Shown piece after piece: positions 1 to 7,092 of a stretch of 9,015 bases of DNA. The notes under the pieces were generated by a model. That model did not search any database and had not been told where the DNA came from. It was given only the letters and a program-made list of their open reading frames with translations. The DNA is from an uncultured Collinsella sp. (GTDB lineage Bacteria; Actinomycetota; Coriobacteriia; Coriobacteriales; Coriobacteriaceae). Every line of letters begins with the position of its first letter. Position 1 is the stretch's first letter. Position numbers and translations under genes: made by a program. Location: positions 1 to 9,015 of the forward strand of contig URRN01000076.1 of NCBI GenBank assembly GCA_900550185.1, written 5' to 3'.

Positions 1-1230
1 GTCCTTGCCCGTAAAGTACGCGCCGTCGATGCTGATGGCGAGCTTTGCGGAGCCGTGCCAGTCGAGCTCGGTCGCCGTCGAGGTGAGCGTGTATCCAGCC
101 TGATTACCCGGCAGCGTCACGACGAGCTTGCGGCCAGCCTTCACGGTAACCTCGGTAACGGCAGAGGCGTCGTAGTTGGCCTTAGCCTGGTAGCGTACCT
201 CGTACACGCCGGCGGCGAGGTCCTTGAGCTCGGTCACGTCCTTGCCCACGGCCTGGTACTCGGCAGCACCTTGGGCACGCCACTCCATGGTGGCGTCGAC
301 GCTCGTGATCTTGCCGTCGGACTTGCCGCTCACGGTCTCGGCCTCGGTCTGAACCACCGGCGCGTCCTGCAGGGCGTTCTTGATGGAGAACTCGCAGGTC
401 AAGCCATCGGCAGGCAGTACGTAGTTGCCCGCAGCCTTGCCCGTCAGCTCGGCGAGGGTCGCCTTATAAGAGGTGCCGACCTCGGTCTGGGAACCGTCAA
501 CGAATGCACCAAGGTCATCCTTGCCGATAACATTGCCGAGCGTGGCCACGGGACAGTGCTCCTTGCCGTCGTAGACGAACTCGGTGGCGCCCCACGTCAC
601 GGTGAGCAGGCGCTGGTTAATGGTGAACGTGCCGTCGACGAACGTAATGATGTAGTTGGGGTTGGCGCCCTCGGGCTGCGTCAGCCGCAGCGCATAGCCG
701 CCCTCGCGCACGTCGTCGCAGTCTTCGCGCGCGATCTCGAGCTCAAGTGTCTCGTCCTTTACGAGCTCGCCAGCGGTGACCGACCACTCAAAGACGGGGT
801 CTTTCTCGCCGTAGGTCTTGGAGGCGTTCTGAGCGGTGACCGTGATCGCACGCGGCTTGACCTCGAGCGTCACCTGACCCTCGACCGTCGCACCGCCAAT
901 CATCACCCTATAGGCAACGTCCAGCTTGCTAACGTTCTTGATCTCGGGAGCAGTGGCAGACCAGGTCTTGCCGCCGTCGGCGCTGTACTCGGCCGTCGCG
1001 CCCTCGGGCAGCGCCGAAGCATTGACCGTGTGGTACGCGCCGTCGTACTCGCCGGAGTAACCGAAGATAGCGGCAGCCGGAATCTCCTCGGAATCAAGTT
1101 CGTACCCGCAGACGACACACTGACGGTGGCCGAAGCCCTTCTCGGTCGCCGTGGGAGGCGTGTCGACAACCCACGTAAAGGTGTGCGCGGCCTCGGCGAT
1201 CTTGCCGCCGCAGGTACACTCATGCCAGTG
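1..1230 (-). repeat. Long protein repeat unit C, cut by the window edge
   Basis: Residues 1875-2284 (at least 410). Same order as unit B: HWHECTC...CVVCGY (H1875, C1879, C1881, H1890, C1912, C1915), YDG module (Y1936), SKTYGEKDPVF MBG module (K2012), FVYDGKEHCPVATLGNVIG second module, AETVSGK/MEWR/YEVRY module and the start of the DWHGS module, which is interrupted by the left edge. A further HW Cys/His motif is expected within about 50 residues beyond the edge if the period of 462-470 holds. Confidence 0.82.
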
Positions 1231-4200
1231 CGTGTTGTCATCGGAGAGCCACCTATCGCTCACGGCCTCGTGCTTGCGCACGCCTTCGACCGTCACCCTC
1301 ACATCGCCCTCGACGTCCTGGACGGTGAACTCGCCGCGGTCGTTGAGCGCCACGACGGAACCGTTGACCTTAACGACGTAGGCGGAGGGGTCGGCAAAGT
1401 AGCCGTCCTCGATGCTGATAGCGAGGGTAGCGGAGCCATGCCAGTCGAGCTCGGTCGCGTCAGCCGTGAGCTTGTAGCCGACCTGTTCGGCGGGCAGCGT
1501 CACAGCGAGCTTGCGGCCCGTGGCAACCGTGACCTTGGTCGCGGCGGAGGCTTCGTGGTTGTCATCGGCGCGGTAGCGCACTTCGTACGTGCCCGCGGCA
1601 AGGCCGCTGAGCTCGGCCACGCCTTCGGGCACAGCCTGATACTCGCCCGATTCCTTGGCGCGCCACTCCATGGTGGCGTCGACGTCCGTGATCTTGCCGT
1701 CTGCCTTGGCGCTGACGGTCTCGGCCACACCCTGGACCACCGGCGCGCCCTTGGGCGCCTTCTTGATAGAGAACTCGCAGGTCAGACCCGTTGCCGGCAG
1801 CTTGTAGTTGTCCTTGTCGGCGCCCGTCAGCTCGGTGATCTCCGCCGTGTAGGTGCCAGCCTTGACTGCGGCACCGTCGACGTACGCACCGAGCTTATCG
1901 TCGCCTATGACATTGCCGAGATCCGCCTTGGGACAGTGCTCTTCGCCATCGTAGGTGAACTCAGTGGTGGCGTCCCACTTCACGGTGAGCTCGCGCTTAT
2001 CGATAGTGAACGTGCCGGGCTTGAACGTAATCTCGTAGTTGGGGTTAGTGTCTTCGGTCTGCGATGCCGTCACGACGTAGCCGCCCTTGCGCACGGCCTC
2101 GCCCGCCTCGCGTGAAACGGTGATGTCCTGGAGGCTCTCGCCCTCGACGAGCTCGCCCTTGGTGACCTTCCAGCCCAGAGCAGGGTCATCGTCGCCGTAG
2201 GTCTTAGAGGCATCGGACGCCGTCACGGTAACCTTGCGCGGCGTCACCACAAGCTCGGCCTCGCCCTCGACAGCAGCGCCGTCGACGGTCGCGCTGTACT
2301 TGAACGGCAGGGTGCCGACGTTCTTGATCTCGGGGACCGTGGCAGACCAATTGACGCCACCGTCGATGCTGTACTGGACCGCCGTGCCCTCGGGCAGGGC
2401 CGAGACATCGGCAGTGTGGACCTTACCGTCATAATCGCCGGAGTAGCCGGCAACAGAAGCTGCCGGGATTACAACCTTCTCGGAGGAGTTGTAGCCACAG
2501 ACAGTGCAGTGCAAATGCTTGGATCCAGGCTTCTCGACCGTAGGCTTCTCGTCGATTATCCACTCGAAGGAATGCTCGGCAACGTCAATCCGCTCACCGC
2601 ACGTGCAAACATGCCAGTGAGAAGAATCGTCGCTCTTCCAACCGGTGCCATCGGGCTCGTGCTTGGCGATGCCCTCGACGGTAATCACGGTGTCTTTCTC
2701 AACCTTAGAGAGCTGGTAAACACCCTGCTCGCTAGGCTTGATGGTCTCACCGTTTGCCTTAACAGCAAGATCCTTGGTCGCGTAATAGCCATCCGTAGCC
2801 GTAAGCTTAAGCGTCGCAGAACCATGCCAGTCGAGCTCAGTCGCGTCAGCCGTGATCGTGTAGCCCGCCTGCTCAGCCGGCAGCGTCACCTTGAGCTTGG
2901 GCCCAGCGGCGATCGTAACGGTAACGATCTCGGAGGCTTCATAATTCGTCGTCGCCCCGTAGCACAGGCGATAGGAACCGGGCGCAAGATTCTCAAGCTT
3001 GTCGCCATCGACCAGATCACTTGCCTTGATGAACATCATCTGCTTGCTAGGCTTGCCCAGCATCATCGATGTATCAACGCCCTCAATCGTGCCGTCGTGT
3101 TTACCACTCACGGTCTCCGCTGTCGCCTTTACATTGGGAGCGCTATCCCGTTTGGCCTTGGCGATAGCGTACTTGCATTCAATGCGCGAAGAGGGCTTCC
3201 GATAATTAGCAGGAACTGCGTTCTCACCAATAAGATTGCTTACATACGCCGTATACGTGCCGGCATTTACCCTTACAGCATCAGTGACATTGAGAGACAC
3301 GTCGTCGCCGTTAACCAGATTGGTTATCTCTGCCGTGGGACCCTGTTCTTGGCCGTTATAAACGTATTGACCAACATTCCACGTCACATCGATAGTGCGA
3401 CGCGTAATAGTGAACTCGCCCGCCTCAAACGTAATGTCGTAATTAGCGTTGGCGCCCTTTTCCTGAGAAGCCGTCACCTTATACGTCTTATAACCAGTCA
3501 GGACTTTCTCACCCTCATCACGCTTGTACGTAATACCGGAAAGCGTATCGCCCTCCATAAGGGAGCCAGCCGTCACTTTATAGGTAAAGTCAGGATCCGG
3601 ATCGCCATACGTTTTAGAAGCAGCAGCTGGCGCCACCGTAATCGGGCACGGCGTCACCTCGAGCGTCACCTGTCCCTTGATGTCGGATGCACCAGGAGTT
3701 GTCACCTTATAGTCGACCGTGGTCTTGCCGACGTTTTTGATTGAAGGAGCATCCGTTTTCCACGTGGCGCCACCGTCGACGCTGAACTGAGCCGTCGCGC
3801 CTTCCTTAAGGTCAACGCTCACGGCATGCTCATTGCCGTCATACACGCCGACATAACCGCCGACGCACGCCGGAGGAATCTCCTCCTCGCGCAGGACATA
3901 GCCGCACGTGGAGCATTGATACCGCTTTAGGCCAGGCTTCTCGCTGGTAGGAGCCGTGACTTCCTCCCAGCAGAACTCATGCTTGCCTTCGTTAATCTTC
4001 TCTTCGCAGCGGCACACCTGCCAGTGGGTGCCATCTGAGCCCTCGGTCATAGACCACTTGCCATCCTTCGACGCGCAAGGACCCTCCGCGATTGTGAAGG
4101 CGTTAGCCTTCGAAGCATAGTGGTTGTTGTCCTCCTTAAAGCGCACCTCGTACATGTCGGCGGACAAATCGTCGATTGAGGTTTTACCGGCAGGGACGGA

Positions 4201-6852
4201 TTTCCACCCTTTGGCCCCGAATTTTCTCCACTCATAGGTCTCATTCAGGTTGGAAAGCGACCCGTCCTTGAGGAAATGCGCGCTTGGGTTCTTGACCTTG
4301 ACACCCGTGCCAGCGCTAGCGATATAACGCCACGGAACAGGCTGGCTGGCAGGCGTGATCTCAATCTTAACCGATCCTCTCTTTGTCACATAGTCTTTCG
4401 CGGTGATGCGGTAATTGACCGTTACGGAACAGACCTCGTCCCCGTCATCACGCTGAACATCCGTATAACTCGGAGCCGCCGTTGTCCATTCGTCGCTCCC
4501 ATCAACGTTGTACTCGATCGTCATGTCGGCAGGAGCTTTTTCCACCAAGATGTTGACGCCATGCGGCTGCCCGTCATAGACGCCCTCGAATCCCTTAGCC
4601 GTCACGTTTTCGAACTGCGTGCCCGTGATGGTCCAGCGTGCGAATGTCGAGCCTGTGTAGTTGCCCATGCCCTTGATATAGACCAAGTAGTACGGGTAAT
4701 AGGAATTGGAGCTGGGAGGATCGACCGCACTCACCGTGCTATACGTCGGGTCATTATCAATCTCGTAGTCACCATCTTTGACGAAATACGACCAGCTTTG
4801 AGCGTCGTAGTTGTAGACCTTAACGGAGAAACTCGGCGTAATCGTCTTACCCGTCCACGGGTACGCACGAACTGTCTCACCATTGATCTTGGTGTCTTCT
4901 CCGCCATTATTGAATTCAAACGTGATCCCGCTGACATCACGCAAATCAAGCGGCTTAATCTGGAACTCGCGAGTAAGCGTTAGGGCGTCATCCTGGCCAT
5001 CGACCCTAACTTTGGACTCGATACGATAAATTCCCGCATCGGTGGGAACCTTTTCCAGTGCCTCGCCCTTGCTGTCGCCCCACTTCGTAAGCTTGTAATA
5101 CCTGGATTCGAAGATATGAACGCTTCCTGTCGAGACGATATCGTCTCGAGCATAGCCGCTCTTATTCGACATCGTCAGTGTTGGAGCTACCTCACTGCCA
5201 CTGTACGGAATGCCGAGCTTTCCTTCGCTCACCGTCGCTCCATCGATGCCCAGCTCGACGGCATAACCATTTTTGTAGTTGCAATCGCTCGGACGCATCT
5301 TGCCGGAGCAGGTGACCTTCAGCTGACATGAGCTGTTGGCGGCCTTTTCCACCGACCACACATGCTCGTGCGGCAGGCGCATGGCGTACACACATCCGTC
5401 GTCTGTCTTTCCGATGCCGACGCTCGGATCGTCCGTAGTAACACGAGAGCGCAGGTCGGCCTCTTCGATGCCGCAGGTGCCGAGTGGCCACTGCGTGCCC
5501 GTATAAGAGCTCAACTGATCGTCCTTAAGCGACAGCTGGACCTTACCTGTGAAGGATTCTGCAATGTTCAATTTGCCGAGGTAGTAAACCCCCGGGGTAT
5601 CGAGCGCGAGACCTCGAGCACCCTTATCGACGTTAGTAGTAATGGTCGTGTTGCCAGCAAGCGTCACCGTTCCACGAGCATACACAGTGTTTCGACGTGT
5701 ATTCGCATCAGCATAGTAGTACGTGCCCTCGGCATAAGTATCAGAGATCTTGGTGTTGTTGAGCGTGCAAGCCGAGCCTTTAGCAACCGCGATTGCACTC
5801 GTCATGACCATATCTTGCGTATAGTTCGCCGCCGGAACCCGCGAGTCCATTGACTGAACGAGGCAATTGTTGAGCGTGACATCCGAATTGTTGACGACAA
5901 TATTGCCCGCATGTGTATGCTCGTTTGTATCCTCAACCCCAAGGCTCTTGCACCAAATCGATTCCTGCCTGTTGTTGTTAAACGTGCAGTTATTGAGCAC
6001 GACATTGGGACGGAACCCACGGCCCACAACGCTCAATGCGCCAGCGCAGTTATCACAGTTGCCCTCGAAAGTGCAATTGTTAAAGGTCGCGTCTAGACTC
6101 TTCCCGCTGTTCTGCGAACCGCGGATGGTGACGGGCGCAGGAGAGGCGGTGTATAAGTAAGTGCTGTTCCCGTAGTTATGGTCATGTCCATAACTCGCCG
6201 TTCCCGTTCTGCAATCCCAACCAATTACAGAGACGTCCTCGAATACGGCCGATTCGCCCCCGTCCATCGTGCCGTATAGCGCAATAGCGCGTTTGGACCT
6301 TTTTCCTGTAATGGTTCCCAGCTCGATGCCGCTCATCTTGAAGTTTAAGCTCCCACCGGCACGCCTCTTGTCGATAACAGAATCTGCGCCATACGTTTTA
6401 TCCGGATTTGCATCGTCAGACAGGAAACTATGGCCATTGCAGTCAAACTGAGTTTGAAAGGAACCGCCAGTGCCGATAAATTCGATGTAGCCGCCCTTGA
6501 GGACGAAGAGCTCGCCGCTAGTAGAGTCTCTCTTGTCGATTATTTTGCCACCATAGTTATTTCTGTTGGAAAAGTAAACACGCGTCGGATCGTCTTTGGT
6601 GCCGCCCTCGACCTCATAGTAGCCAAGAGTAATCTCACCACCGATAACGTAGTCTTTTCCCGCCTCAAGCGTCACCGAGTAGGGGTATTGGAGACCCGTA
6701 CGACTTCTCTGAGCCAGAATCACACCCTGCGGAATATCCGTCGTAGTCGCCGCCTCGGCTACCGCCGGCGTTGCCACGAGTGCGCATGCCACGGTGGCGA
6801 TGCCCAGCAGGCGCGTCAAAGCGGCGCGCATCCCCATCTTCTTCTCCCTCAT
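1..6852 (-). CDS. Giant secreted modular surface protein (beta-helix plus MBG/YDG repeats), partial
   Basis: The frame is open from ATG at 6852 to the left edge: 2284 codons in one register, no stop, C-terminus missing. The start is chosen because AAGGGGAG lies 5 bases upstream and a signal peptide follows at once; ATGs at residues 6 and 8 are weaker alternatives. Order of parts: signal peptide (1-34); parallel beta-helix with NNC rungs (about 60-445); HEHVW and Cys-rich linker (494-530); two YSG/GNYTG-type beta-sandwich modules (about 540-631 and 632-745); shortened unit with a YDG module (Y759) and a YEWR module (Y873); then units starting at H943, H1412 and H1875. KTYG motifs characteristic of MBG domains sit at K1080, K1550 and K2012. 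No catalytic motif is recognised. The probable role is adhesion or glycan contact at the cell surface (inference). Any LPXTG or other anchor would lie beyond the window. It is transcribed divergently from the LytTR/GHKL pair. Confidence 0.93.
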   Translation of the reverse strand, partial: MREKKMGMRAALTRLLGIATVACALVATPAVAEAATTTDIPQGVILAQRSRTGLQYPYSVTLEAGKDYVIGGEITLGYYEVEGGTKDDPTRVYFSNRNNYGGKIIDKRDSTSGELFVLKGGYIEFIGTGGSFQTQFDCNGHSFLSDDANPDKTYGADSVIDKRRAGGSLNFKMSGIELGTITGKRSKRAIALYGTMDGGESAVFEDVSVIGWDCRTGTASYGHDHNYGNSTYLYTASPAPVTIRGSQNSGKSLDATFNNCTFEGNCDNCAGALSVVGRGFRPNVVLNNCTFNNNRQESIWCKSLGVEDTNEHTHAGNIVVNNSDVTLNNCLVQSMDSRVPAANYTQDMVMTSAIAVAKGSACTLNNTKISDTYAEGTYYYADANTRRNTVYARGTVTLAGNTTITTNVDKGARGLALDTPGVYYLGKLNIAESFTGKVQLSLKDDQLSSYTGTQWPLGTCGIEEADLRSRVTTDDPSVGIGKTDDGCVYAMRLPHEHVWSVEKAANSSCQLKVTCSGKMRPSDCNYKNGYAVELGIDGATVSEGKLGIPYSGSEVAPTLTMSNKSGYARDDIVSTGSVHIFESRYYKLTKWGDSKGEALEKVPTDAGIYRIESKVRVDGQDDALTLTREFQIKPLDLRDVSGITFEFNNGGEDTKINGETVRAYPWTGKTITPSFSVKVYNYDAQSWSYFVKDGDYEIDNDPTYSTVSAVDPPSSNSYYPYYLVYIKGMGNYTGSTFARWTITGTQFENVTAKGFEGVYDGQPHGVNILVEKAPADMTIEYNVDGSDEWTTAAPSYTDVQRDDGDEVCSVTVNYRITAKDYVTKRGSVKIEITPASQPVPWRYIASAGTGVKVKNPSAHFLKDGSLSNLNETYEWRKFGAKGWKSVPAGKTSIDDLSADMYEVRFKEDNNHYASKANAFTIAEGPCASKDGKWSMTEGSDGTHWQVCRCEEKINEGKHEFCWEEVTAPTSEKPGLKRYQCSTCGYVLREEEIPPACVGGYVGVYDGNEHAVSVDLKEGATAQFSVDGGATWKTDAPSIKNVGKTTVDYKVTTPGASDIKGQVTLEVTPCPITVAPAAASKTYGDPDPDFTYKVTAGSLMEGDTLSGITYKRDEGEKVLTGYKTYKVTASQEKGANANYDITFEAGEFTITRRTIDVTWNVGQYVYNGQEQGPTAEITNLVNGDDVSLNVTDAVRVNAGTYTAYVSNLIGENAVPANYRKPSSRIECKYAIAKAKRDSAPNVKATAETVSGKHDGTIEGVDTSMMLGKPSKQMMFIKASDLVDGDKLENLAPGSYRLCYGATTNYEASEIVTVTIAAGPKLKVTLPAEQAGYTITADATELDWHGSATLKLTATDGYYATKDLAVKANGETIKPSEQGVYQLSKVEKDTVITVEGIAKHEPDGTGWKSDDSSHWHVCTCGERIDVAEHSFEWIIDEKPTVEKPGSKHLHCTVCGYNSSEKVVIPAASVAGYSGDYDGKVHTADVSALPEGTAVQYSIDGGVNWSATVPEIKNVGTLPFKYSATVDGAAVEGEAELVVTPRKVTVTASDASKTYGDDDPALGWKVTKGELVEGESLQDITVSREAGEAVRKGGYVVTASQTEDTNPNYEITFKPGTFTIDKRELTVKWDATTEFTYDGEEHCPKADLGNVIGDDKLGAYVDGAAVKAGTYTAEITELTGADKDNYKLPATGLTCEFSIKKAPKGAPVVQGVAETVSAKADGKITDVDATMEWRAKESGEYQAVPEGVAELSGLAAGTYEVRYRADDNHEASAATKVTVATGRKLAVTLPAEQVGYKLTADATELDWHGSATLAISIEDGYFADPSAYVVKVNGSVVALNDRGEFTVQDVEGDVRVTVEGVRKHEAVSDRWLSDDNTHWHECTCGGKIAEAAHTFTWVVDTPPTATEKGFGHRQCVVCGYELDSEEIPAAAIFGYSGEYDGAYHTVNASALPEGATAEYSADGGKTWSATAPEIKNVSKLDVAYRVMIGGATVEGQVTLEVKPRAITVTAQNASKTYGEKDPVFEWSVTAGELVKDETLELEIAREDCDDVREGGYALRLTQPEGANPNYIITFVDGTFTINQRLLTVTWGATEFVYDGKEHCPVATLGNVIGKDDLGAFVDGSQTEVGTSYKATLAELTGKAAGNYVLPADGLTCEFSIKNALQDAPVVQTEAETVSGKSDGKITSVDATMEWRAQGAAEYQAVGKDVTELKDLAAGVYEVRYQAKANYDASAVTEVTVKAGRKLVVTLPGNQAGYTLTSTATELDWHGSAKLAISIDGAYFTGKD
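1231..2619 (-). repeat. Long protein repeat unit B (463 residues)
   Basis: Residues 1412-1874. Same module order as unit A: HWHVCTC...CTVCGY (H1412, C1416, C1418, H1427, C1449, C1452), YDG module (GDYDGKVHT, Y1474), KTYG-type MBG (K1550), second MBG-like module with FTYDGEEHCPKADLGNVIGD, an AETVSAK/MEWR/YEVRY module, and the DWHGSATLAIS module. It resembles unit C closely at the protein level, and the DNA over the DWHGS stretch is nearly the same in all units (around 53, 1435 and 2820). Confidence 0.85.
2620..4026 (-). repeat. Long protein repeat unit A (469 residues)
   Basis: Residues 943-1411. Module order: HWQVCRC...CSTCGY (H943, C947, C949, H958, C980, C983); YDG module (Y1004); MBG module with SKTYGDPDPDF (K1080); second MBG-like module with YVYNGQEQGP; AETVSGK module; then TLPAEQAGY/DWHGSATL (about 1318-1395). 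The AETVSGK module is the most divergent of the set: the MEWR of later copies is replaced by SMMLGKPSK. Codon use is more AT-rich than in units B and C, which suggests this copy is older or of separate origin. Confidence 0.8.
4027..4611 (-). repeat. Shortened repeat unit (YDG plus YEVRF modules only)
   Basis: Residues about 748-942. The unit has the YDG module found in later units (GVYDGQPHGV, Y759) and the YEWR...MYEVRF module (Y873), then passes straight into the Cys/His motif at H943. The MBG pair with KTYG and the DWHGS module found in later units are absent: the distance from the YDG tyrosine to the next HW motif is 184 residues here, against 408 in the next unit. This is a partial repeat, either ancestral or made by an internal deletion. 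Confidence 0.65.
4612..5373 (-). other. Linker and two single beta-sandwich modules
   Basis: Residues about 494-747. It starts with HEHVW, followed by a short Cys-containing stretch (SSCQL, VTCSG, SDCNY). Next come a module with IPYSGSEVAPTL and ending DAGIYRIES...FQIKP (about 540-631) and a module with YPWTGKTITPSFSV ending in YIKGMGNYTGS...WTIT (about 632-745). These are recurring Ig-like module patterns in Gram-positive surface proteins. They occur once here and are not part of the long tandem repeat. They probably act as a stalk between the beta-helix head and the repeat region (inference). Confidence 0.6.
5518..6675 (-). other. Right-handed parallel beta-helix region with Asn/Cys ladder
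   Basis: About residues 60-445 lack the MBG signatures of the rest of the protein. They carry regularly recurring rung motifs: FNNCTF near residue 257, LNNCTF near 285, LNNCLV near 325, LNNTKI near 365 and VTLAGNTTI near 400. Such NN(C/T) rungs are typical of pectate-lyase-like beta-helices found in adhesins and polysaccharide-active enzymes, where Asn side chains stack in turns. No lyase active-site pattern was recognised, so binding is as likely as catalysis. Boundaries are approximate and rest on the motif spread and on the end of the hydrophobic rung pattern. Confidence 0.7.
6751..6852 (-). other. Sec signal peptide of the giant surface protein
   Basis: Residues 1-34 show a basic N-region (MREKKMGMRAALTR), a hydrophobic core (LLGIATVACALVA) and a small-residue end TPAVAEA, with AEA|AT as the likeliest signal peptidase I site after A34; AVA|EA after A32 is an alternative. 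The single Cys at residue 23 lies within the core and is preceded by T-V-A, which is a poor lipobox, so a lipoprotein is unlikely. The segment directs the large protein to the cell surface. Confidence 0.88.
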
Positions 6853-6857
6853 CGTAG

Positions 6858-6865
6858 CTCCCCTT
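6858..6865 (-). promoter_or_regulatory. Ribosome binding site of the surface protein gene
   Basis: Read on the minus strand, AAGGGGAG is followed by CTACG and then ATG at 6852. The 5-base spacing and purine-rich core fix this start in preference to the in-frame ATGs at residues 6 and 8. Confidence 0.85.
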
Positions 6866-6879
6866 ATCCCTATGCTCTC

Positions 6880-6896
6880 GCGATGCCTGGCATCGC
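6880..6896. promoter_or_regulatory. 17-base perfect palindrome, candidate operator or leader hairpin
   Basis: GCGATGCC-T-GGCATCGC is a perfect 8-bp dyad around one central base. It ends 28 bases upstream of the surface protein start codon. As DNA it has the form of an operator for a dimeric regulator. As RNA it could form a 7-bp stem with a 3-base loop just upstream of the Shine-Dalgarno. No known family consensus was matched. Confidence 0.5.
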
Positions 6897-6901
6897 TTGG
6901 C

Positions 6902-6937
6902 GCTGGCGGCTGGCATAATCCCCGGCCAACCGCCAGC
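6902..6937 (-). promoter_or_regulatory. Leader hairpin candidate, 13-bp stem
   Basis: Arms 6902-6914 and 6925-6937 are complementary over 13 positions around a 10-base loop. In the minus-strand RNA the one imperfect position is a G-U wobble, so all 13 positions pair. In the plus-strand RNA it would be a C-A mismatch. This favours a role, if any, in the 5' leader of the surface protein mRNA. No U-run follows, so an intrinsic terminator is not indicated. Confidence 0.45.
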
Positions 6938-6942
6938 ATCTG

Positions 6943-6969
6943 TTGACATGTTTATCCACGGATTATTTT
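6943..6969 (+). promoter_or_regulatory. Candidate promoter for the LytTR/GHKL operon
   Basis: TTGACA (6943-6948), a perfect -35 match, is followed after 15 bases by TATTTT (6964-6969). The spacer is shorter than the usual 16-18 and the -10 is imperfect. If used, it would give a leader of roughly 115 bases before the regulator start at 7093. No better rightward promoter was seen in 6853-7092. Confidence 0.35.
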
Positions 6970-7041
6970 GCGGCGGCGCTTTCTGACACCCCGCCGCTCG
7001 GCGTGAGTTGCACGCCGTGGGGCGCAAACGGGATGCGCCTC
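6970..7041 (+). promoter_or_regulatory. Run of three GC-rich dyads upstream of the regulator gene
   Basis: Three consecutive inverted repeats: GCGGCGG/CCGCCGC (6970-6976 and 6991-6997), CGGCGTG/CACGCCG around a 5-base loop (6999-7005 and 7011-7017), and GGCGCA/TGCGCC (7021-7026 and 7034-7039), the last extendable by a G-U and a G-C pair in plus-strand RNA (out to 7019 and 7041). They may structure the operon leader or serve as binding sites. GC-rich DNA yields such dyads easily by chance, so confidence is low. Confidence 0.3.
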
Positions 7042-7081
7042 GGCGAGCGGCACGCGCCCGATGTGGCAAAATCGAACTACT

Positions 7082-7088
7082 AAGGGGG
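7082..7088 (+). promoter_or_regulatory. Ribosome binding site of the LytTR regulator gene
   Basis: AAGGGGG is followed by CCGA and the ATG at 7093. It is a strong purine-rich site at short spacing and supports this start. Confidence 0.8.
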
Positions 7089-7092
7089 CCGA

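Larger units (their letters stand above)
6853..7092. other. Divergent intergenic region
   Basis: 240 bases between two start codons facing away from each other, so it must carry the promoters of both transcription units unless the surface gene is read from elsewhere. It contains the individual sites listed separately. No small ORF with a ribosome site, tRNA or other RNA family was recognised. A convincing -10/-35 pair for the leftward gene was not found. Confidence 0.8.

Noticed and set aside
55..2115. Long plus-strand open frame of 686 codons
   Set aside because: It lies in exact reverse-complement codon register with the minus-strand giant gene. It stays open because that gene avoids TTA, CTA and TCA codons there. 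Its product has no recognisable domain, while the minus-strand product shows repeats and MBG motifs.
2416..3744. Plus-strand open frame of 442 codons, and similar ones at 4276-4983, 5116-5331 and 6430-6918
   Set aside because: All are in the same mirror register as the giant gene and follow its codon use. None has a convincing ribosome site or a family signature.
6784..6786. Lipobox at Cys23 of the giant protein
   Set aside because: The residues before the Cys (T-V-A) do not fit a lipobox and the hydrophobic core continues past it to an AxA-type site.
6952..6960. DnaA-box-like TTATCCACG
   Set aside because: It is a single site with one mismatch to the usual box, with no cluster, AT-rich unwinding element or origin genes nearby.
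6665..7069. Minus-strand frame of 134 codons spanning the adhesin start and the intergenic region
   Set aside because: It is out of frame with the signal peptide and beta-helix reading, has low-complexity Arg/Gly/Ala content and no ribosome site.
6853..7092. LytTR direct-repeat binding site
   Set aside because: I looked for paired repeats of the published LytTR type (core GTT with about 12-13 bases between) on both strands and found none with an acceptable match, so no operator is annotated.
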